From Dendrobium chrysotoxum (taxonomy: Eukaryota > Streptophyta > Magnoliopsida > Asparagales > Orchidaceae): a DNA stretch of 64,000 nt. Position numbers and translations under genes: made by a program. Where the stretch lies: positions 20,510,932 through 20,574,931 of the forward strand of contig CM034313.1 of the NCBI GenBank assembly GCA_019925795.1, in the 5' to 3' direction. Below are positions 31,448 to 46,700 of the stretch, piece after piece; the stretch's first letter is position 1; every line of letters begins with the position of its first letter. The notes beneath the pieces were generated by a model. It worked only from the letters and a program-made list of their open reading frames with translations. It did not search any database and was not told where the DNA came from.

Positions 31448-34400
31448 CTAATTTGTGTGCTAAGTATTTCATGTGTAATGATTTGATTGATGTGCAGAAT
31501 AATTACTTTTATGGAATGTGCATTGCATAACTCAAGTTCAATCAAAATTTGAGCTTAAAAAATTCAAGATGGACCACAATGGATAGCTTGAAGGTTTAAT
31601 ATTAACACGGGGATATGTTAGAGTTCCATTAATATTTATTTGCATGGTTTTATTTGTTCATAATCTAAATATCTATTAAAATGATTTATATATTATTAAT
31701 TAAGGATAATAAGCTTGATTTATAAATCTATAAGATTCCCTTATTAAATAAATTATATATTCTTTATAGATTATATAAATGTTATCAAATATAGAAAGAT
31801 AATTAATCAGAAAAATTAAATGTAATAAGCTTATGCGATAAATTTTTATTATGTATTCATTTTAAATTGATTATTTTCACATTAATTTATTAAATATAAT
31901 TAATTTTATCTAAATTACATCATATTTTTGTATGAATATTTAATATATCTTTAAATACAATAAAATATGAATATGTCTTAATTTTTTATTTTTTTAGATT
32001 CCTTAGATTCTGTAGATAGAAATTTATAGATTGCATAACCCACTTTAAAGCTAAATTAAATTTATAATAAATTTTGAATCATTATCATATTTTAATATTA
32101 TATGTTGGGTTAGTTGATAAATAAATATTAGATTATTAATTTTATTCAAATTTGACTTTACTTACCATTTCCCTTTAAACACCCTTCTTTCTCTTCTTGT
32201 AAGGATTGTTCAAAAGTGAAAACTCCAGCAATCTTTTCATTTCTCTTTCCTTCTTTACATGCTAAATCATAAGAGAAGAAATTTTGATCTTCATTCCAAG
32301 AGCTCTTTTCATTTAGAAGATCAATTTTTTGGTTGGAAAGCTTCAACGCAATAAGTCGTGTAACATCTCTTGAAATTCATGAGTTTGCTTTCTTTCTCTA
32401 AGTATTTCTTTGCTGTTCTTTTATTTTTCACCATATATTTTTCTTGAAAATATTTATTATTTGGTGAAATACTAGTTGAGAATATTACATTAAATTTTAT
32501 ATGTTAAATCTTTTAAATCCATAAAGATAACAAAACAAGTATTTTTATTTTCTTTTACGTGACATATTTACATTTCAAATCTAATTTATTTTTAAAAGTA
32601 TTATATAATTTGAAGAGTTATAGTTTAAATCAATAAAAAAATATTTTTATTTAAAATATTATTTATAATTTTATAAAAATATAAATCTATCTTAAAGTAA
32701 GCAAATTTTATATTCCATTTGTAAGTAGTAAGGTGATTAAAATTAAATTGTAAGATCACCTCAAATATTTTAGCCATTTTATTGCAAGATAAATTGAGCT
32801 TGTATTATTTTACATCAAATTATATTTTTCTTTTTCTTGATCTAAGCCATTTTGTGAAATCAAACTTAATTTATAATTAGATTGGGTTGTACTCGCCTGT
32901 GTATAAGAATACTTAGATTGTAAACAACTTTTTTGGTTTAAGAAAGTGAGGTTTGCAAGGCTGGTGAGACCAAATAATGTACATGAGCAAGGAAATGCAT
33001 TCAGGAGCGAAAAGTTATGACTCCTCATGTGAGTACTCATACTCCTATTTTATAATAATATTATTAATTTCTTTAATCTAATTTCATTGAATTAATTAAT
33101 ATTGGTTAGTCAATGATTACTAAAATATTAAATTGATTAATAGTTAACATTATTGTTCAGCATATTCACAATAAAAAATTTTGAATGACAAATGAATGAA
33201 ATGATTATATAAAAATGCTTATACGTGCTTGTTGTTTGATAGAGCATATCCCTTTATGATACTGACTGGAGACGCAATGTACCCATACACATAAATGAAA
33301 AGGTTGTGAAAAATTGAAAAAGAAATTAAATATCTTTATTAATATTATTTTATACGATGTCTCTTGTGACAGCTTTATTATTTACAAGAAAAAATAAATA
33401 TATGGAATATGAATAACATTGATGAACATGCTTAAAATGGTTAATTAAAATCACCTTATATTTTGAAGTAAGCATATATATTATTTCAAATATCTTGTGT
33501 TATTATAATTTAAAAATATGATTTACTCACTAAGTTATTTTTTGACTCACCCTTTTATTTTCAATAACATTCACAAGTATTATTTAATTAAGTAGAAGAG
33601 AAGAGAATGTACATCAGAGATGTATCACTCCGAGAGAAAGGTATTTTTTAATAAGTAATTACAAAAAAAATTAATCAACTGTCCGACCGTCTGCTCTCGT
33701 CTCGTTAATTCAAACCTCAATGTTAGGTCATATAGACAATAATAGGGTAGTCTTAAGGATAGTACAAGTTCTCATGGGATCAACACTCAATTCACTTCTT
33801 AATTACTTGTTAAAAATCAAAAAAATTTTATAATAAAAAATTGCTTTAGAAAATAGTACGAATGTTATCCCAAACAAAGCCTAGAAGTGGCCTAAAAAGT
33901 TAAATAAAACTCAAAAAAAAGAAAAAAAGGATGTTAAAAAAAAATATTGTCAATTCAACCAGTATATGAATAACTATGTAACAATTATTTTATTGTTAAA
34001 TTTAATAGAGCATAACAAATAATAATATTCAATAATCATTTAGAAAAAGAAAATAAAAACACTAAATCAGAAACCACACGCACAAAATTTTGGAAGTAGT
34101 GCAAGTTACTTGAACAAGTGAGACAGTTAATAAAAACTACAATACAGCAAAACTTACCATGAAAATAATGGCATATATAAGATAAATAACAATATATAAA
34201 TTCAATGCAGGCGCAATTAAAATTCAGGATGTTGAAACCAACGTATAATTGAGTTAGAAACAGAAGTGAAAACAATATAGCAGCAATATCACCATTAAAA
34301 TCTAGTACATGATCAAACAAATACGCACAAGTACATTACATTAAGTCATATCAAGAAAGAGAAGCTTTACATGTACTTATAAACATTTCAATGTATAAAT

Positions 34401-34566
34401 ATGTACAACTCTACCCTACCAATATACAATCTACAAAGTAGATCCAATTGTCTCTAAAGGTTGAATAAAACTCAACGCCTCAACATGCAAATAATATTTC
34501 AGCTACTTCATCAATGCACAACTCTCTAACAACATGACATTCACGAGGAAAATACAATCTTAGTTG
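31448..34566. other. AT-rich intergenic region downstream of the kinase gene
   Basis: No gene or recognised element. The bases just below 34566 are the 3' UTR side of the minus-strand kinase gene. ORFs of 60-95 codons here have no family features. Confidence 0.55.
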
Positions 34567-34749
34567 CTAGTTTGCCATAGACTTCCATTCGAGTATTGCA
34601 GAACGAAGAGAGTGATTGGGTATCAGATTTACACTGGGCAACGGAAGATTTGTCATAGGTGACTTGTCATTCATGTTGAGCCATGTCTCAATCGCTTTAC
34701 GATCGTATGTGTAGCCATCAGATGCGACATAGGGATCATTCATTACCTC
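34567..34749 (-). CDS. U-box kinase last exon (U-box)
   Basis: 183 nt, 60 codons plus TAG; acceptor TTATACAG|GAG. Encodes EVMNDPYVASDGYTYDRKAI, then ETWLNMNDKSPMTNLPLP and NLIPNHSLRSAILEW, which are the E2-binding U-box core and its closing helix. It picks up in phase 0 exactly where exon d stops (PILQ|EVM). It is too short to stand out as an ORF and was found by looking for the missing half of the domain. Confidence 0.88.
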   Translation of the reverse strand, partial: EVMNDPYVASDGYTYDRKAIETWLNMNDKSPMTNLPLPSVNLIPNHSLRSAILEWKSMAN

Positions 34750-37700
34750 CTGTATAACAGAAATTCATGTGATGAATGATGTACATTTATGGAGTTCTAC
34801 ATTTATGGTAGCATTGGTATAAAAGGTTGAGGAGCATGGATGGAATTTTACTTTTATGTTTGTAGATGATGGACTTCATTTAAAATATTTTGGCTAGATA
34901 TGGCGCCAAAATAATTTGCAATAAGATTTTGGAATATTTTGAAAGATGCAGAACGACGTACATTTATGGAAGCATTGGTATAAAAGGTTGAGGAGCATGG
35001 ATGGAGTTTGTGGTTGGTAGACTTCATTTAAAATGTTTTAAATTTTTTATATTTTAGCTAGATATTGCGCCAAAATAATCTGCATTAAGATTTTAGGATA
35101 TTTTGAAAGATGCAGCCCCCTGTCCCGCCTAATATTTGATTTCAACACGATCACCATTGAGGTAATTGAATATTTTTTTATTTTGTTATTTTCGACTTTG
35201 TTGACTCTGCAACTAGCTTGTAAGGATTCGCTCTGATCTGAGTTTATTTTATTTCTTGCCCGCACCATTTTCGGACAATAAGTCCTAAAGTTTAGTACAC
35301 TTATTGAAGCACATACATGCTTAATTTTTAAAGACTTGAATGAAATTTAAAGGACATGCATATTTTCAATGCATTTAAACAAAGCACTTTGCATGTTAAG
35401 TTTATTTGCTTAGTGCACTTGTTTCCAATTTGCTTGTAAAAGATTAGGTCTAATCTATGTTCATTTTATTTATCTCACATGCAATATTTTCAAAAAATAA
35501 GTTCAAATATTTAGTACACTTATCGAGCACAACCAAGCATGCTTGATTATTAAAGATTTGAACATAATTTAAAGGGCATGCATATTTTTAGTGTATTTGT
35601 GATGCCTTTAAATGCATTTGCTCAGTACACACGATTTTTACTGCTGACATATGATATACTTGCATGCTTTTCGAGAAAATTTTAATTTAAATTCATTGTT
35701 TGTTTTAACCTGCAAGACAATCATAGACCTCAAATTTAAGAGTTTAATGTATTTTATCATAATACATGAATTTTATTAGAATATTGTAAGCGTAGTACTA
35801 AGTTAAAATTATACATCCTTGAAGAGCAAATGTTTTAATAAGGCCAAGTTTATAACTTAAAGAAATTTATTCATAATGGTCAAGCGACTATTTATAGTCG
35901 ACAACCAGCGTAAAACTTATCGAATAATCATGACATGAATCATTTAACCCCACGTAGGAGGATAAAGGCTTAATGTTGTTGTTAAGCGACCATTGGTATC
36001 TCAATCACAAGTTTTATTTGTCGAAAGCTAGTCGAGTCCTAAATAGGCAAATGCTATAATATCAATTATATAGCTTCTCATCCATTAATTAGAACTCGCC
36101 GTGATGAGGACATCCGATCGTGAAAATTTATTAGAGGAGCCGAATATTTACGGCTATGATTGTACCATTTTATTTTGGGTTATTATTTGTATTTTGATTA
36201 ATTTATGCATTTTTTCATTTTTACCCTCACTTGAGGGAGTAATCCTATGTGACCCCAGGGGGCACTTTTATCATTTATCTTATTATTGTATTTTGGCTAT
36301 TTATAGCCCCCTCCTCTTCTTTTGAGGGGATGGATGAGTATTAAGAAAAAAAATTCTGAACTTTGTTCTTAAGAGCTTTGAGAGTTCTTATGAGAGTGGA
36401 ATGTGAACTTCCAGTACAACTTTGAAGCTAGCATCTTGTAGGTCTTCTATACCCCTGAGTGATCCCCAACTGCACTCTCATGGAACTCTTGAAACAAATG
36501 TGAAAAGTGAACTGATGTCCTGGGCATCACAAATCTTTCCTGGTACAATAGCCTCTCCCCCTCCAAAGAGTACCCCAGGTGGCTACTCCCTTCCCTCCGT
36601 AAGTCAGCCCTGATCTTTCCCAACTCCTCATCCCTGGTGCTCTCCTCCTTGATGGCCTCCCAATCTAGCATCAAAGGAACCGATACTGCCACTGTCTGCA
36701 GCTCCCTCATATATCTGGTAAGGCAACTGCTGCCTTGTTCTCCACTCCTGACCTGTACTGGATTTCAAAATCATATCCCAACAATTTGGGCAGCACCTCA
36801 GATGCTCCCCATTCACCATCCACTGCTCAAACAGGTATTTCAGGCTCCTCTGATCGGTTCTGACAATGAAGTGCCTACCTAATAGGTAGAGTCGCCACTT
36901 CTGGATGGATAAGACAGTGGCCATTGACTCCCTCTCATAAACTGATTTTAGCTTGGCTCTAGCTGTCAACACCTGACTAAAGTAGGCAATGGGTCGACGA
37001 TTCTGCATGAGTATTGCCCCCAGTCCGTACCCTGAAGCATCTGTCTCCATTATAAAGACCTGAGTGAAGTCTAGTAAAGCTAAGACTGGTACAGTTGTCA
37101 TGGCTTTCTTTAGGCTCTCAAATGCTGCTGTGGCCGCCTCTCCCCATAAGAACCCATCTTTTTTCAGTTGCTCTGTCAGTGGCCATGTTATAGTGTTGTA
37201 CCATTTTACAAACCTAATGTAGTACCCCGTCAGTCCTAAGAATCCTCTCAATTCTTTCAGATTCTTAAGTAAGGGTCACCTCAACATTCGATTGATCGGC
37301 TTATACCCCTTCTTTGAACACAATATGACCCAAATACTCCACACTGGCTTATGCAAACAGCACTTCTTCAGGTTGGCTCTCAACTGATGTTCTTGTAGAA
37401 CTCCCAAGACCATCTTTAAGTGCTCTAGATGCTCCTCCTCAGTTTTGCTGTACACCAGTTCGTCATCAAAAAATACCAAAACAAACTTCAGGAGGTACTG
37501 CCTAAACACCCTGTTTATCAGCGACTGAAAAGTAGCAGGGGTGTTGGTAAGCCCAAATGGCATTACCAGAAACTCATAATGCCCCTAGTGTGTCCTAAAA
37601 GCTGTCTTTGAGATGTCTGCCTCACTCATCCTGATCTGATGGTACCCAGAATTCAAATCCAGCTTGGAGAATATAACTGCTCCATACAGTTCATCCAAGA

Positions 37701-40700
37701 GCTCATCAATCACAGGAATAGGGAACTTATTCGACATTGTCCCCTTGTTCAAAGCTCTGTAGTCCACACAAAACCGCCAACTCCCATCCTTCTTCTTGAC
37801 CAGAAGGACTGGACTAGAGAATGGACTCACACTCAGCCTGATGATCCCAGCCTCCAGCATCTCACGGATCAGCTTCTCAATCTCATCCTTCTGAAATTGA
37901 GGATATCAGTAGGGTCTGACGTTGATGGGTGATACCCCTTCCCTCAAGATGATGGAGTGCTCCTACTCCCTCGGTGGTGGCAATCCCTAAGGTGGCTGAA
38001 ACACCTCCTGGAATTGCTGAATCAACGGCTGCATGGAGAGGGGTATGTCCCCTCCCTCCTCCAATCTAACTCCCTCCAAACTGTGCAACTCCACCAAATA
38101 TCCTCCACCCACCAACTATATATTCCTCACCATGCTTTTAAGAGAAACCATGGATTTGGATAGCCCTACATCTCCCCTGATCACCACCTTCCTTCCATCC
38201 ACCATCAACTCCATCGTGAGTGCTCCCCAATTAACCTTGGTGTTTCCCAAGGTCTGTAGCCACTTCATCCCCAGAATGACATCTGTACTCCCTAACTCCA
38301 GTGAAAGAAAATCTTCCCTCACCCGAATCCCCTGGATAGTCAGTAGCACTCCTCTACAGATCCCCTGGCCTTTCTTCACATTCCCCGTACCCATCATCAC
38401 CCCATAACAACCGGTATCCACCAATTTCACACCCAATTGGTCAACGACTTGAGTGGAAATGAAATTGTGGGTAGCCCCACTATCAATTAGCACCACCGCC
38501 TCATTGTTCTATATCTCCCCCTTCACCTTCATGATATGATTCATAGTAAATCCTACCACCGAGTTCAGCGAAACCTCGGCCAGATCCAAATGCAACTTCT
38601 CCTCCATCTCCTCCTCTAACTCTCCCTCACCTCCCTCCTCAGTTTTCTCATCATCACAGACGGTGAGAACCTGAAGAGTTCGATCCCTACACCTATGCCC
38701 TAGAGCATACTTCTCATCACACCTGAAACACAGCCCCTTTTCCCTCTTCTTCTGCATCTCCTTCTCTGTCAGCCTCTTGAAATTTCTCCCACTCCCTCCT
38801 ACTGTCCTCTCCCTGGTGGTCTCCCGACTTCCTCCTATTGCAGGACTCTTAAGTGCTAGATGGGTGGTCGTTATCCTATAAGTGCCTCATGTGCTGCTAC
38901 TCCTGGTACCCCTCTCTATGATTTGACTGACGATATGCATACTGCTTCTTTACTATGATTTAGGTTCAATTGTAGGATTTAGTGACCTGCTAGACTTTTT
39001 AGTTCATTATATGTAATCTAAATAATTTCAGGTCAGGAAAATGGAGCAAGAGTGAGGAAATATTGATTAGAATTTCTCATGTTTATTGTTATTTTTTTCT
39101 TTCTATTTTGTAGTTATTCTTTTGTACTCAAGATTGGATGACTTTTGTAATTATTTGATTTGTGAGTATTGTACATAATTTTTAGAAGTAATGAATATCA
39201 ATGTATATTGAAATTTGATCAATAGCTTTACTTTCGCTAATATTTATATTGATAAAAGGGATTAGATAGCTCTGGTTGTTATATTAAAAGATAAAAGAAA
39301 AAAATTCTTCCAAATTAAATTCTACGGCGCCAAAAATTAGTATCACAGCATAGTTGTTGGAAGAGTTGATTGAATTGTTATCAAAGTTATAAAAATTGAT
39401 CGTAAGTCGGGTAGATTGGGTAGATTAAAGTATATTATTTCGCATACATAATTGAGTTGCATGTGTAATTATTCATATCAGACATAATCATATTGCTGTC
39501 ATAAGTGAATGGCATGTGATGGAATAAATTATATGACTGTACGATTTGATGAGTTTTTTATTTGATTTTGATTTGATTTGAGTTTTAATCATATAGATTT
39601 ATTTTATATCAATTCTTGTGCTCGAATCCTTAAGGCGAATATCGAGGACGATATTTTTCTACGATGGATAGCTTGTAACAACTCAAAACTCTGAAATAAT
39701 TTTTAAATACAAAATCTAAACTCTTATTTGAACTGCAGTGCACCGGTGCTATTCCTACTAAGCATTGATGCGATGGGTTTTGGAGCGTAGTGGTGCCCGG
39801 AATGGCCGTTGTGGAGTTGAAGCCTCTATTTTATAATAATTTTGGATTCGACATACAGCACTGTGATGCTACATACTAAAATCACTTTTATATAATATTT
39901 TCTGACTTGTCATCCCAAATTTCCCCCAGCCAGTGCTGGCTTGTGTTAGAAGAAAGGGGAGAGCGGAGGAGAGGAGAAGAGATGAAGGAAAAGTTTGGAT
40001 TTTGGTCGTCAATCTGCTTTGCCGCTTTTATCAAAGTTTCTCAGATCGAGATAGGTGACTCAAATACTATCTTTGTTTTCAAATGTTTCGATTGACAGGT
40101 GAATTCTCCTAAAAACTAATTTTACGGCATTTTCGTCAATTTTATAAAACTTCTATCGCATAACTTTTCATATATTATAATACTTAATATTCTGAATGAT
40201 TTTGCTAGTTGATTTTGAGATTTTATTGGGTAAAATAAAAGTTATGCTATTTTTTTATTGGCTTAGAATAGAACTTTAATATCTGATAAATGTTTATTGC
40301 TGATGCAAGTATTGAAATGAACTGTGATTGGGTAATAATTAATCGTTATTACTTTCATAATAATGTGAGTGTGTGAAACAGGTAAAGACTAGTTTACCTG
40401 TTGGTTAAATAATGATAGACTGGTACAAGATGGTGGGCCAACGAGCTTTTCTTTAAATACAATGGTTTGGTGTAATCCTATAATGATTCAGGTGATACAA
40501 CGATACAATGATTGAGAGTTATAAGGAGTTATTACTGTGCCGACGAACAAGAAGTGATAACTCTATTTGCTAAGCCAATGATTGCCGACTACTGATTACT
40601 AAATACTAAAAAAATACCGTGATAGTTAGAACTCCTTGTTGAATAATATTGAATAATATTATATATGATTACTGAAATACATGTTATTAATTCATTGTTA

Positions 40701-43700
40701 CTTTTCGACCTGATAGTTATTTTATTGATTCACTGCTACCACCGTACTGTTTTACTATTCTAGTGATTATTGTTGCCACGATATTATTTACTGTTACTGT
40801 CACTGATTTACAAATATTGATATTGTTACTGCTATTGATTCATTATCACTGTTGCTACTATTGAATTAATATGATCTACTAATAATGAGCACGTGATTCC
40901 TATACTGAGTAAATGATACTAAACATGTGATATAAAACACTGATCGGATATTGATATAAAATGATTGAACTTTATGTGTATACTGATTTTATTATATTGT
41001 ACAGTCATGGATTCTAACAGTTTCTAGATATTCTGGTTATTGATTTACACAATTTTCCCATTATTTATTTGATTCGATCTCCATACTAAGTCGCTGAATT
41101 ATTGGCTTATCGATTTACTAGTTCACTGGTATCGATTCTACTAATTTTCGTATTGTATTGTTCTACTGTTTACAAATTTTATTGTTTCTGCACTACACCT
41201 ATTCATGATCAGAATGACTGCTACTAGTATGAATTGACTGACGACAGAATACTTCTTCTTTTCTGTGCTGAGTTCAGTTGTAGGATTTAGTGACCCATTG
41301 GGCTTTTTAGCTCATTAGATATAGTCTAAATGAATTCAGGTCAGGGCAAGGAAGCAAGAGTGAGGAGAGATTGATCAAAATTCCCCAGGTTTATTGTTGT
41401 TCTTTTTCTTCTTATTTTGTAGTTATTCACTTGTACTCAGGACTGGATGACTTTCATAATTATTTGATTTTCGAGTATTATACATAACTTTTTGAAGTAA
41501 TGAATACAAATGTATATTGAAGTTTGATCAACAGTTTTACTTCCGCTGATATTTATATTGATAAAAGAGATTAGATAGCTCTGATTGTTTTTATATTAAA
41601 AGATAAAAGAAAAGAATTCTTCAAAATTAGATTCTGGGCGCCACAAATTAGTATCAGAGCATAGTTGTAAGAATTGATTTAATTATTACCAGAGCTGTAG
41701 AAATTGATCATGAGTTGGGTAAATTGGGTAGATTAAGGAGCATTATTTTGCATACATAATTAATTACATGTGTAATTATTCAGATCAGACAAAATTGTAA
41801 GGCTGGCTTAAGTGAATAGTATAGGAATGAATATATAACTATATGATTCAATGAGTATTTTATTCAATTTTGATTTGATTTGAATTTTGATCTGACGGAT
41901 TTGTTTTATATCGAGTCTTGTGCCCGAATACTTAAGGAGAAATGTCGATGACGATATTTTTCTAAGGTGGGTAGTTTGTAAAAACTCAAATTTCAGATCG
42001 AGGTAGGTGACTCAAATCCTATATTTGTTTCCAAAGATTTTAATTTTGATCGTTGAATTCTCCTTAAAACTAATTTTACTACATTTTCCCTGATTTTATA
42101 GAACTTCCACTGCGTAACTTTTCATATGTTATAGTACTGAATATTATGAATGATTTGGCTTGTTGATTTTGAGATTTCACCGGATAAAATAAAAGTTATC
42201 CTATTTTATTTGGTTATGTTATAATAGAATTTTAATATCTGATAAATGCATATTGTTAATATAAGTATTAAGAATGACTATGTGATTTGGTAATATCTGG
42301 TCATTATTATTTTTATAATAATGCATGTGTAAAACAAGTAAAGACTAGTTGACCCATTTATTGAAGATTGATAGACCTGTAAAGGATGGTGGGCTGACGG
42401 ACTTTCATTTAAATACAATGATTTGGTGTTATCCTCTAGTGATTCACATGAAACAATGATATAACGATTGGAAGTTATAAGGAGTTATTACTGTGCCAAC
42501 GAGCATGGAGAGACGACTCTATTTACTGAGTCAACGGCTGTCGACTATCAATTACTAAATACAGGAAAAATACCATGATATCAAAAACTCCTTATTGAAT
42601 AATATTGAATAATATTATACATGATTATTGAAATGCATGTTATTAATTCATTATTACTGTTTCACCTTATAGTTATTGTATTGATTCACTGCTACTACCG
42701 TACTATTTTACTATTATGCTGATTACGGTTCTACTGCCACAATACTGTTTATTATTACTGCCACCAGTTTACATATATTGATATTATTACTGGTATTGAT
42801 TCAATGTCACTGTTGCTACTATTGATTTATTATAATCTACTGATAACGAGCACGTGATTCTCATATTGAACAAGTGATACTAAACATGTGATATAAGACA
42901 CTAATCGGATAAAGATATAAAATGATTAAACTTTATGTGTATATTGATTTTATTATATTGTACAGTCATGGATTCTAATAGTTTTTTAAATATTCTAGTT
43001 ATTAATTTACATGATTTCCCCATTGTTTATTTGATTCGATCTCCATACTGAGTCGTTAATTTATTGGCCTATCGATTTAATAGTTCACTAGTACCGATTC
43101 TACTGGTTTTCATATTGGACTGTTCTACTATTTACAAATTTTACTATTTTTACGTTGCACAGATTAATGATCATAATAATTGCTACTATTATAAATTGAC
43201 GATATGCACATTATTTTTTTATCGTACTTTGAGTTCAATTATAAGATTTAGTGATATGCTGAACTTTTTAAATCATTATATGTGGTATAAATGATTTCAG
43301 GTCAGAGCAAAGGATTAGGAATAAGGAGAGATTGATTAGAATTCTCCAGGCTTATTGTTATTTTATTTCTTTCTATTTTGTAGTTATTCTATTATACTTA
43401 AGACTAGATGACTTTTGTAATTATTTTATTCCTAAGTATTGTACATAATTTTTTAAAATAATGAATACAAATGTATATTGACATTTGACTAATAGTTTTA
43501 TTTCCGCTGATATTTATACTAACAAAAGAGATTAGATAGCTCTAGTTATTGTAATATTAAAAGATAAAATAAATGAATTTGTTCAAATTAAATTTTGGGG
43601 CATCACACCAACGTTGTAGCCTGTCATGGAAGGAAGAAGAGAAGGTGAAGAGGAGGAGAGAGGAAAGAGAAGGTTCGCATTTTGGTAGCCAATCAATTAC

Positions 43701-46700
43701 GTCGCTTTAGTGAAAATTTTTTAGATTGTGGTAGGTGACTTCTATATATTCCTATTTTCAAAGTATTTTGATTTCGATAGTTAAATTTCTTTCCAATATA
43801 TTTTATTGTATTTTAGATTTTGGGAGGTTCTATTGCATAACTTTTTATATGTTATAGTACTGATTATTTTGGATAGTTTGACTGGTTGATTTTATAATTT
43901 TACCAAATAATATAAAAGTTATTGTATTTTGTATGATTTATAAAGAAAAAAAATTTAGTATTTTGATTCAAGCATACTGATAATATAAGCAATGTGAATG
44001 ATTATAAGCATATAATTGGTTAATATTTTATTGCTATTATTATTATGATATTGTGATAAGTATGTGTGAGAACAAATAAAGGCTGGTTTTTACTAACGTT
44101 GGTTTGGTTGGAGACTAACTAACCTGTACAGGATGGTGGGCTGACGGACTTTTCTTTAAATACTATGGTTTGGTGTTATCCTCAACTGATTCACTGACTG
44201 AGAGTTATAATGAGTTATTATTGTGCCAACGAGTGAGTGATGACTCTATTTACCGAGTCAATGCTTACTGATTACTAACTACTAGAAAAAGTAAGTCAAA
44301 ACTTCTTACTTGTTTAGTGTGATTACTGGAATACATATTACTGCACTATTGTTACTTTATTGTTTTACTGTTCTACTAACTACTGTTACTATTATTATAT
44401 TATTTTACTTTTATTGCCACTAGTTTTATGATACTAATATTGTTGTTGATGATATTGATACTATTATTGATTCACTGTTACTGTTACTACGATTGATTTA
44501 CTGTTACTGAGCATATGAATCATTTACTGAGTATGTGATATAAGATACTGATTGATACTAATATAGAATAGCTAGATATTATGCTTATATTCTTATATAA
44601 TTTTGCTACAAAGATATGATTCCAACGGTCTTTATAGATTTTTATTTTACTGATTTATATGATTTTCTTATTAATTTGATAGTATTGTTACGACAATGGT
44701 TTTTCAATTCGAAACCCATACTAACTTATTGGTTCTCTGGTTTACATATTTTACTGTTTCCGTACTACACTGTTTTACTGGCATTCGTACCATACTGTTG
44801 TGCTGCTTCACAGGTTTTACGACTACAGCATGTGTTTTACTGTTTATGCACAAATTCATGATCATATTGACAGCTACTATTATGAACTGACTAATGACAT
44901 GCATACTACTGCTTCATTGTGCTTTGAGTTTAGTTGTGAGATTTAGCGACTTGCTAGGCTTTTAGCTCATTATAGATGGTTTAAATGATTTTAAATCAAG
45001 GAAGAGAACCGGGAGTGTGAGACCAATCAATTATAGGATCCTCAGGTTTTACTGTTTTTTTTTTCTTTAGTTATTCTTTTGTAGTTATGAGTGAATAGAT
45101 TGTATGTACGATTGCGTAACACATGACTATTGTATATAATTTTTAGAGTATAAATATAGATACATCTTGATGTTTTGATCAATAAACTATTTTCGCTGAT
45201 ATTTAATATTAATAAAAAAATTAGATAGCTCTGGTGGTAATTATTACAATATTAAAAAAAATTCTTCCAAATTAGATTCTGGGACATGACAATAAATTCT
45301 GACGGAACCCTATTCCTACACGTGTTTTAGCGACGGAAATAATTTCGTCAGAAATCTGTCCATCGAAAATAACTCATTTTCTAATAGTGTCTTCCTTATA
45401 AATAGCTCGATGTTTTTTAGTTATTGCTGCTTCTTAGTAGACTTATTTTTTTAAAAACCTTTTACATATTCTCAGTTCATTATCAAATTTTCATATGTAC
45501 AATCTATTTCTAAACTCATAAAATTTTTACTGCAATCATTTTAATATAACTACTCATCTCATCTCCCTTCACTTTGCACAACAATATAATTATAATTTGC
45601 CACTAACCAACCTAAAATATTAACTTCTCACATTTCCATTCCACCCTTTTATCTTAAGACTATTATTTATTAATATATATTCTTCATATATAAATTCATA
45701 AATATCAGTCTAATTTTGTGTTCAACTATCTCCTAAAATGATTTTACAATTTATACAAAAGAAATTTTATTTCTTTCTAAATAAAAAAATAGTTGTGAAG
45801 ATGATGCATCTAAGAAACCCTGAAATAATGCCAATGTTAAAAGGAGCAAATTCTAGAAGAGTTAAAAGTTTAAACATTAAGCACAAGATAAAAATTTCAA
45901 CGGAGTAAGGCTTACGAACCTGAAGTATTGGACAGATGAAATGACTTGGAGGAGTAGGTGGAGGACAATTTGCCAAACTCTTTCCTTCATCTGCTCTGTT
46001 TCTTAACCTTTCAAGAACTGGAAGAACCTGATCCTCCAAATTGGGCCTATCCTTCCGTCTTATCTCAGCACAATTCAGACCCAGACGGGCTAATTCATGT
46101 GTTTCCTTTTCAGGCCATTCTCCAGCCTTAGAATCCAAAATATCCCATAAATTGCCACCCTCTAAAGCTGATTCCACAATGTGAGCAAGTCCTATTGGTG
46201 GTTTACCTGTTATCAATTGCATGATAACCATACCTAGAGCATATATATCTGATTTTGGGGAGACTTGGCCAGTTCTTTGGTACTCGGGATCAATGTAGCA
46301 AATAGTTCCAACAGGAGCAGTGTCCTTGTAAATTGTAGATATCGAGAAGTTTACAGTAGGAAGTAAAGTAGATAGGCCTACATCACCAATTTTGCAAACA
46401 AAATTACAATCAAGTAGAATATTAGCAGGCTTGAGATCACGGTGGATGATTGGTTCAGGCTTTGTGTTGTGAAGAAAAGCAAGAGCAGATGAAATTTCCC
46501 AAGCTATCCTGAATCTGTCGTACCAGGGGAGTGGAGGGGTATTATCCTTGCATTGTAACCTGTCATCAAGACTTCCATTTTCCATAAATTCATAGACAAG
46601 GCAACCTTTATCAGGACAGGCACCAATAAGCAGCAGCAGATGAGGATGGCGAATTCTACCGAGGATATCAAGCTGGAGAAAATTGAATAGCTTATTATTC

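Larger units (their letters stand above)
36399..38930 (-). mobile_element. Ty3/gypsy pol fragment (chromovirus-like)
   Basis: On the minus strand: CCHC-type knuckle (GLCFRCDEKYALGHRC, 38690-38757), protease (LIDSGATHNFIS, 38440-38496), RT (37276-37860, with VKKKDGSWRFCVDYRALN, FSKLDLNSGYHQIR and VFFDDELVYS), RNase H (36628-37251, with METDASGYGLGAIL and FIVRTDQRSLKYL) and the start of the integrase zinc domain (FHESAVGDHSGV then TAG, then KTYKMLAS). The rest of the integrase is missing, and gag is cut at about 38930. RT before integrase marks Ty3. Stops and frameshifts break it into at least six pieces. It sits in the 11-kb intron in the same direction as the host gene. Confidence 0.85.

Noticed and set aside
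45767..45919. Reading frame continuing past exon d of the kinase
   Set aside because: It follows a good GT donor, has no similarity to the U-box, and the true U-box remainder is at 34749-34567. Kept only as a possible intron-retention product.
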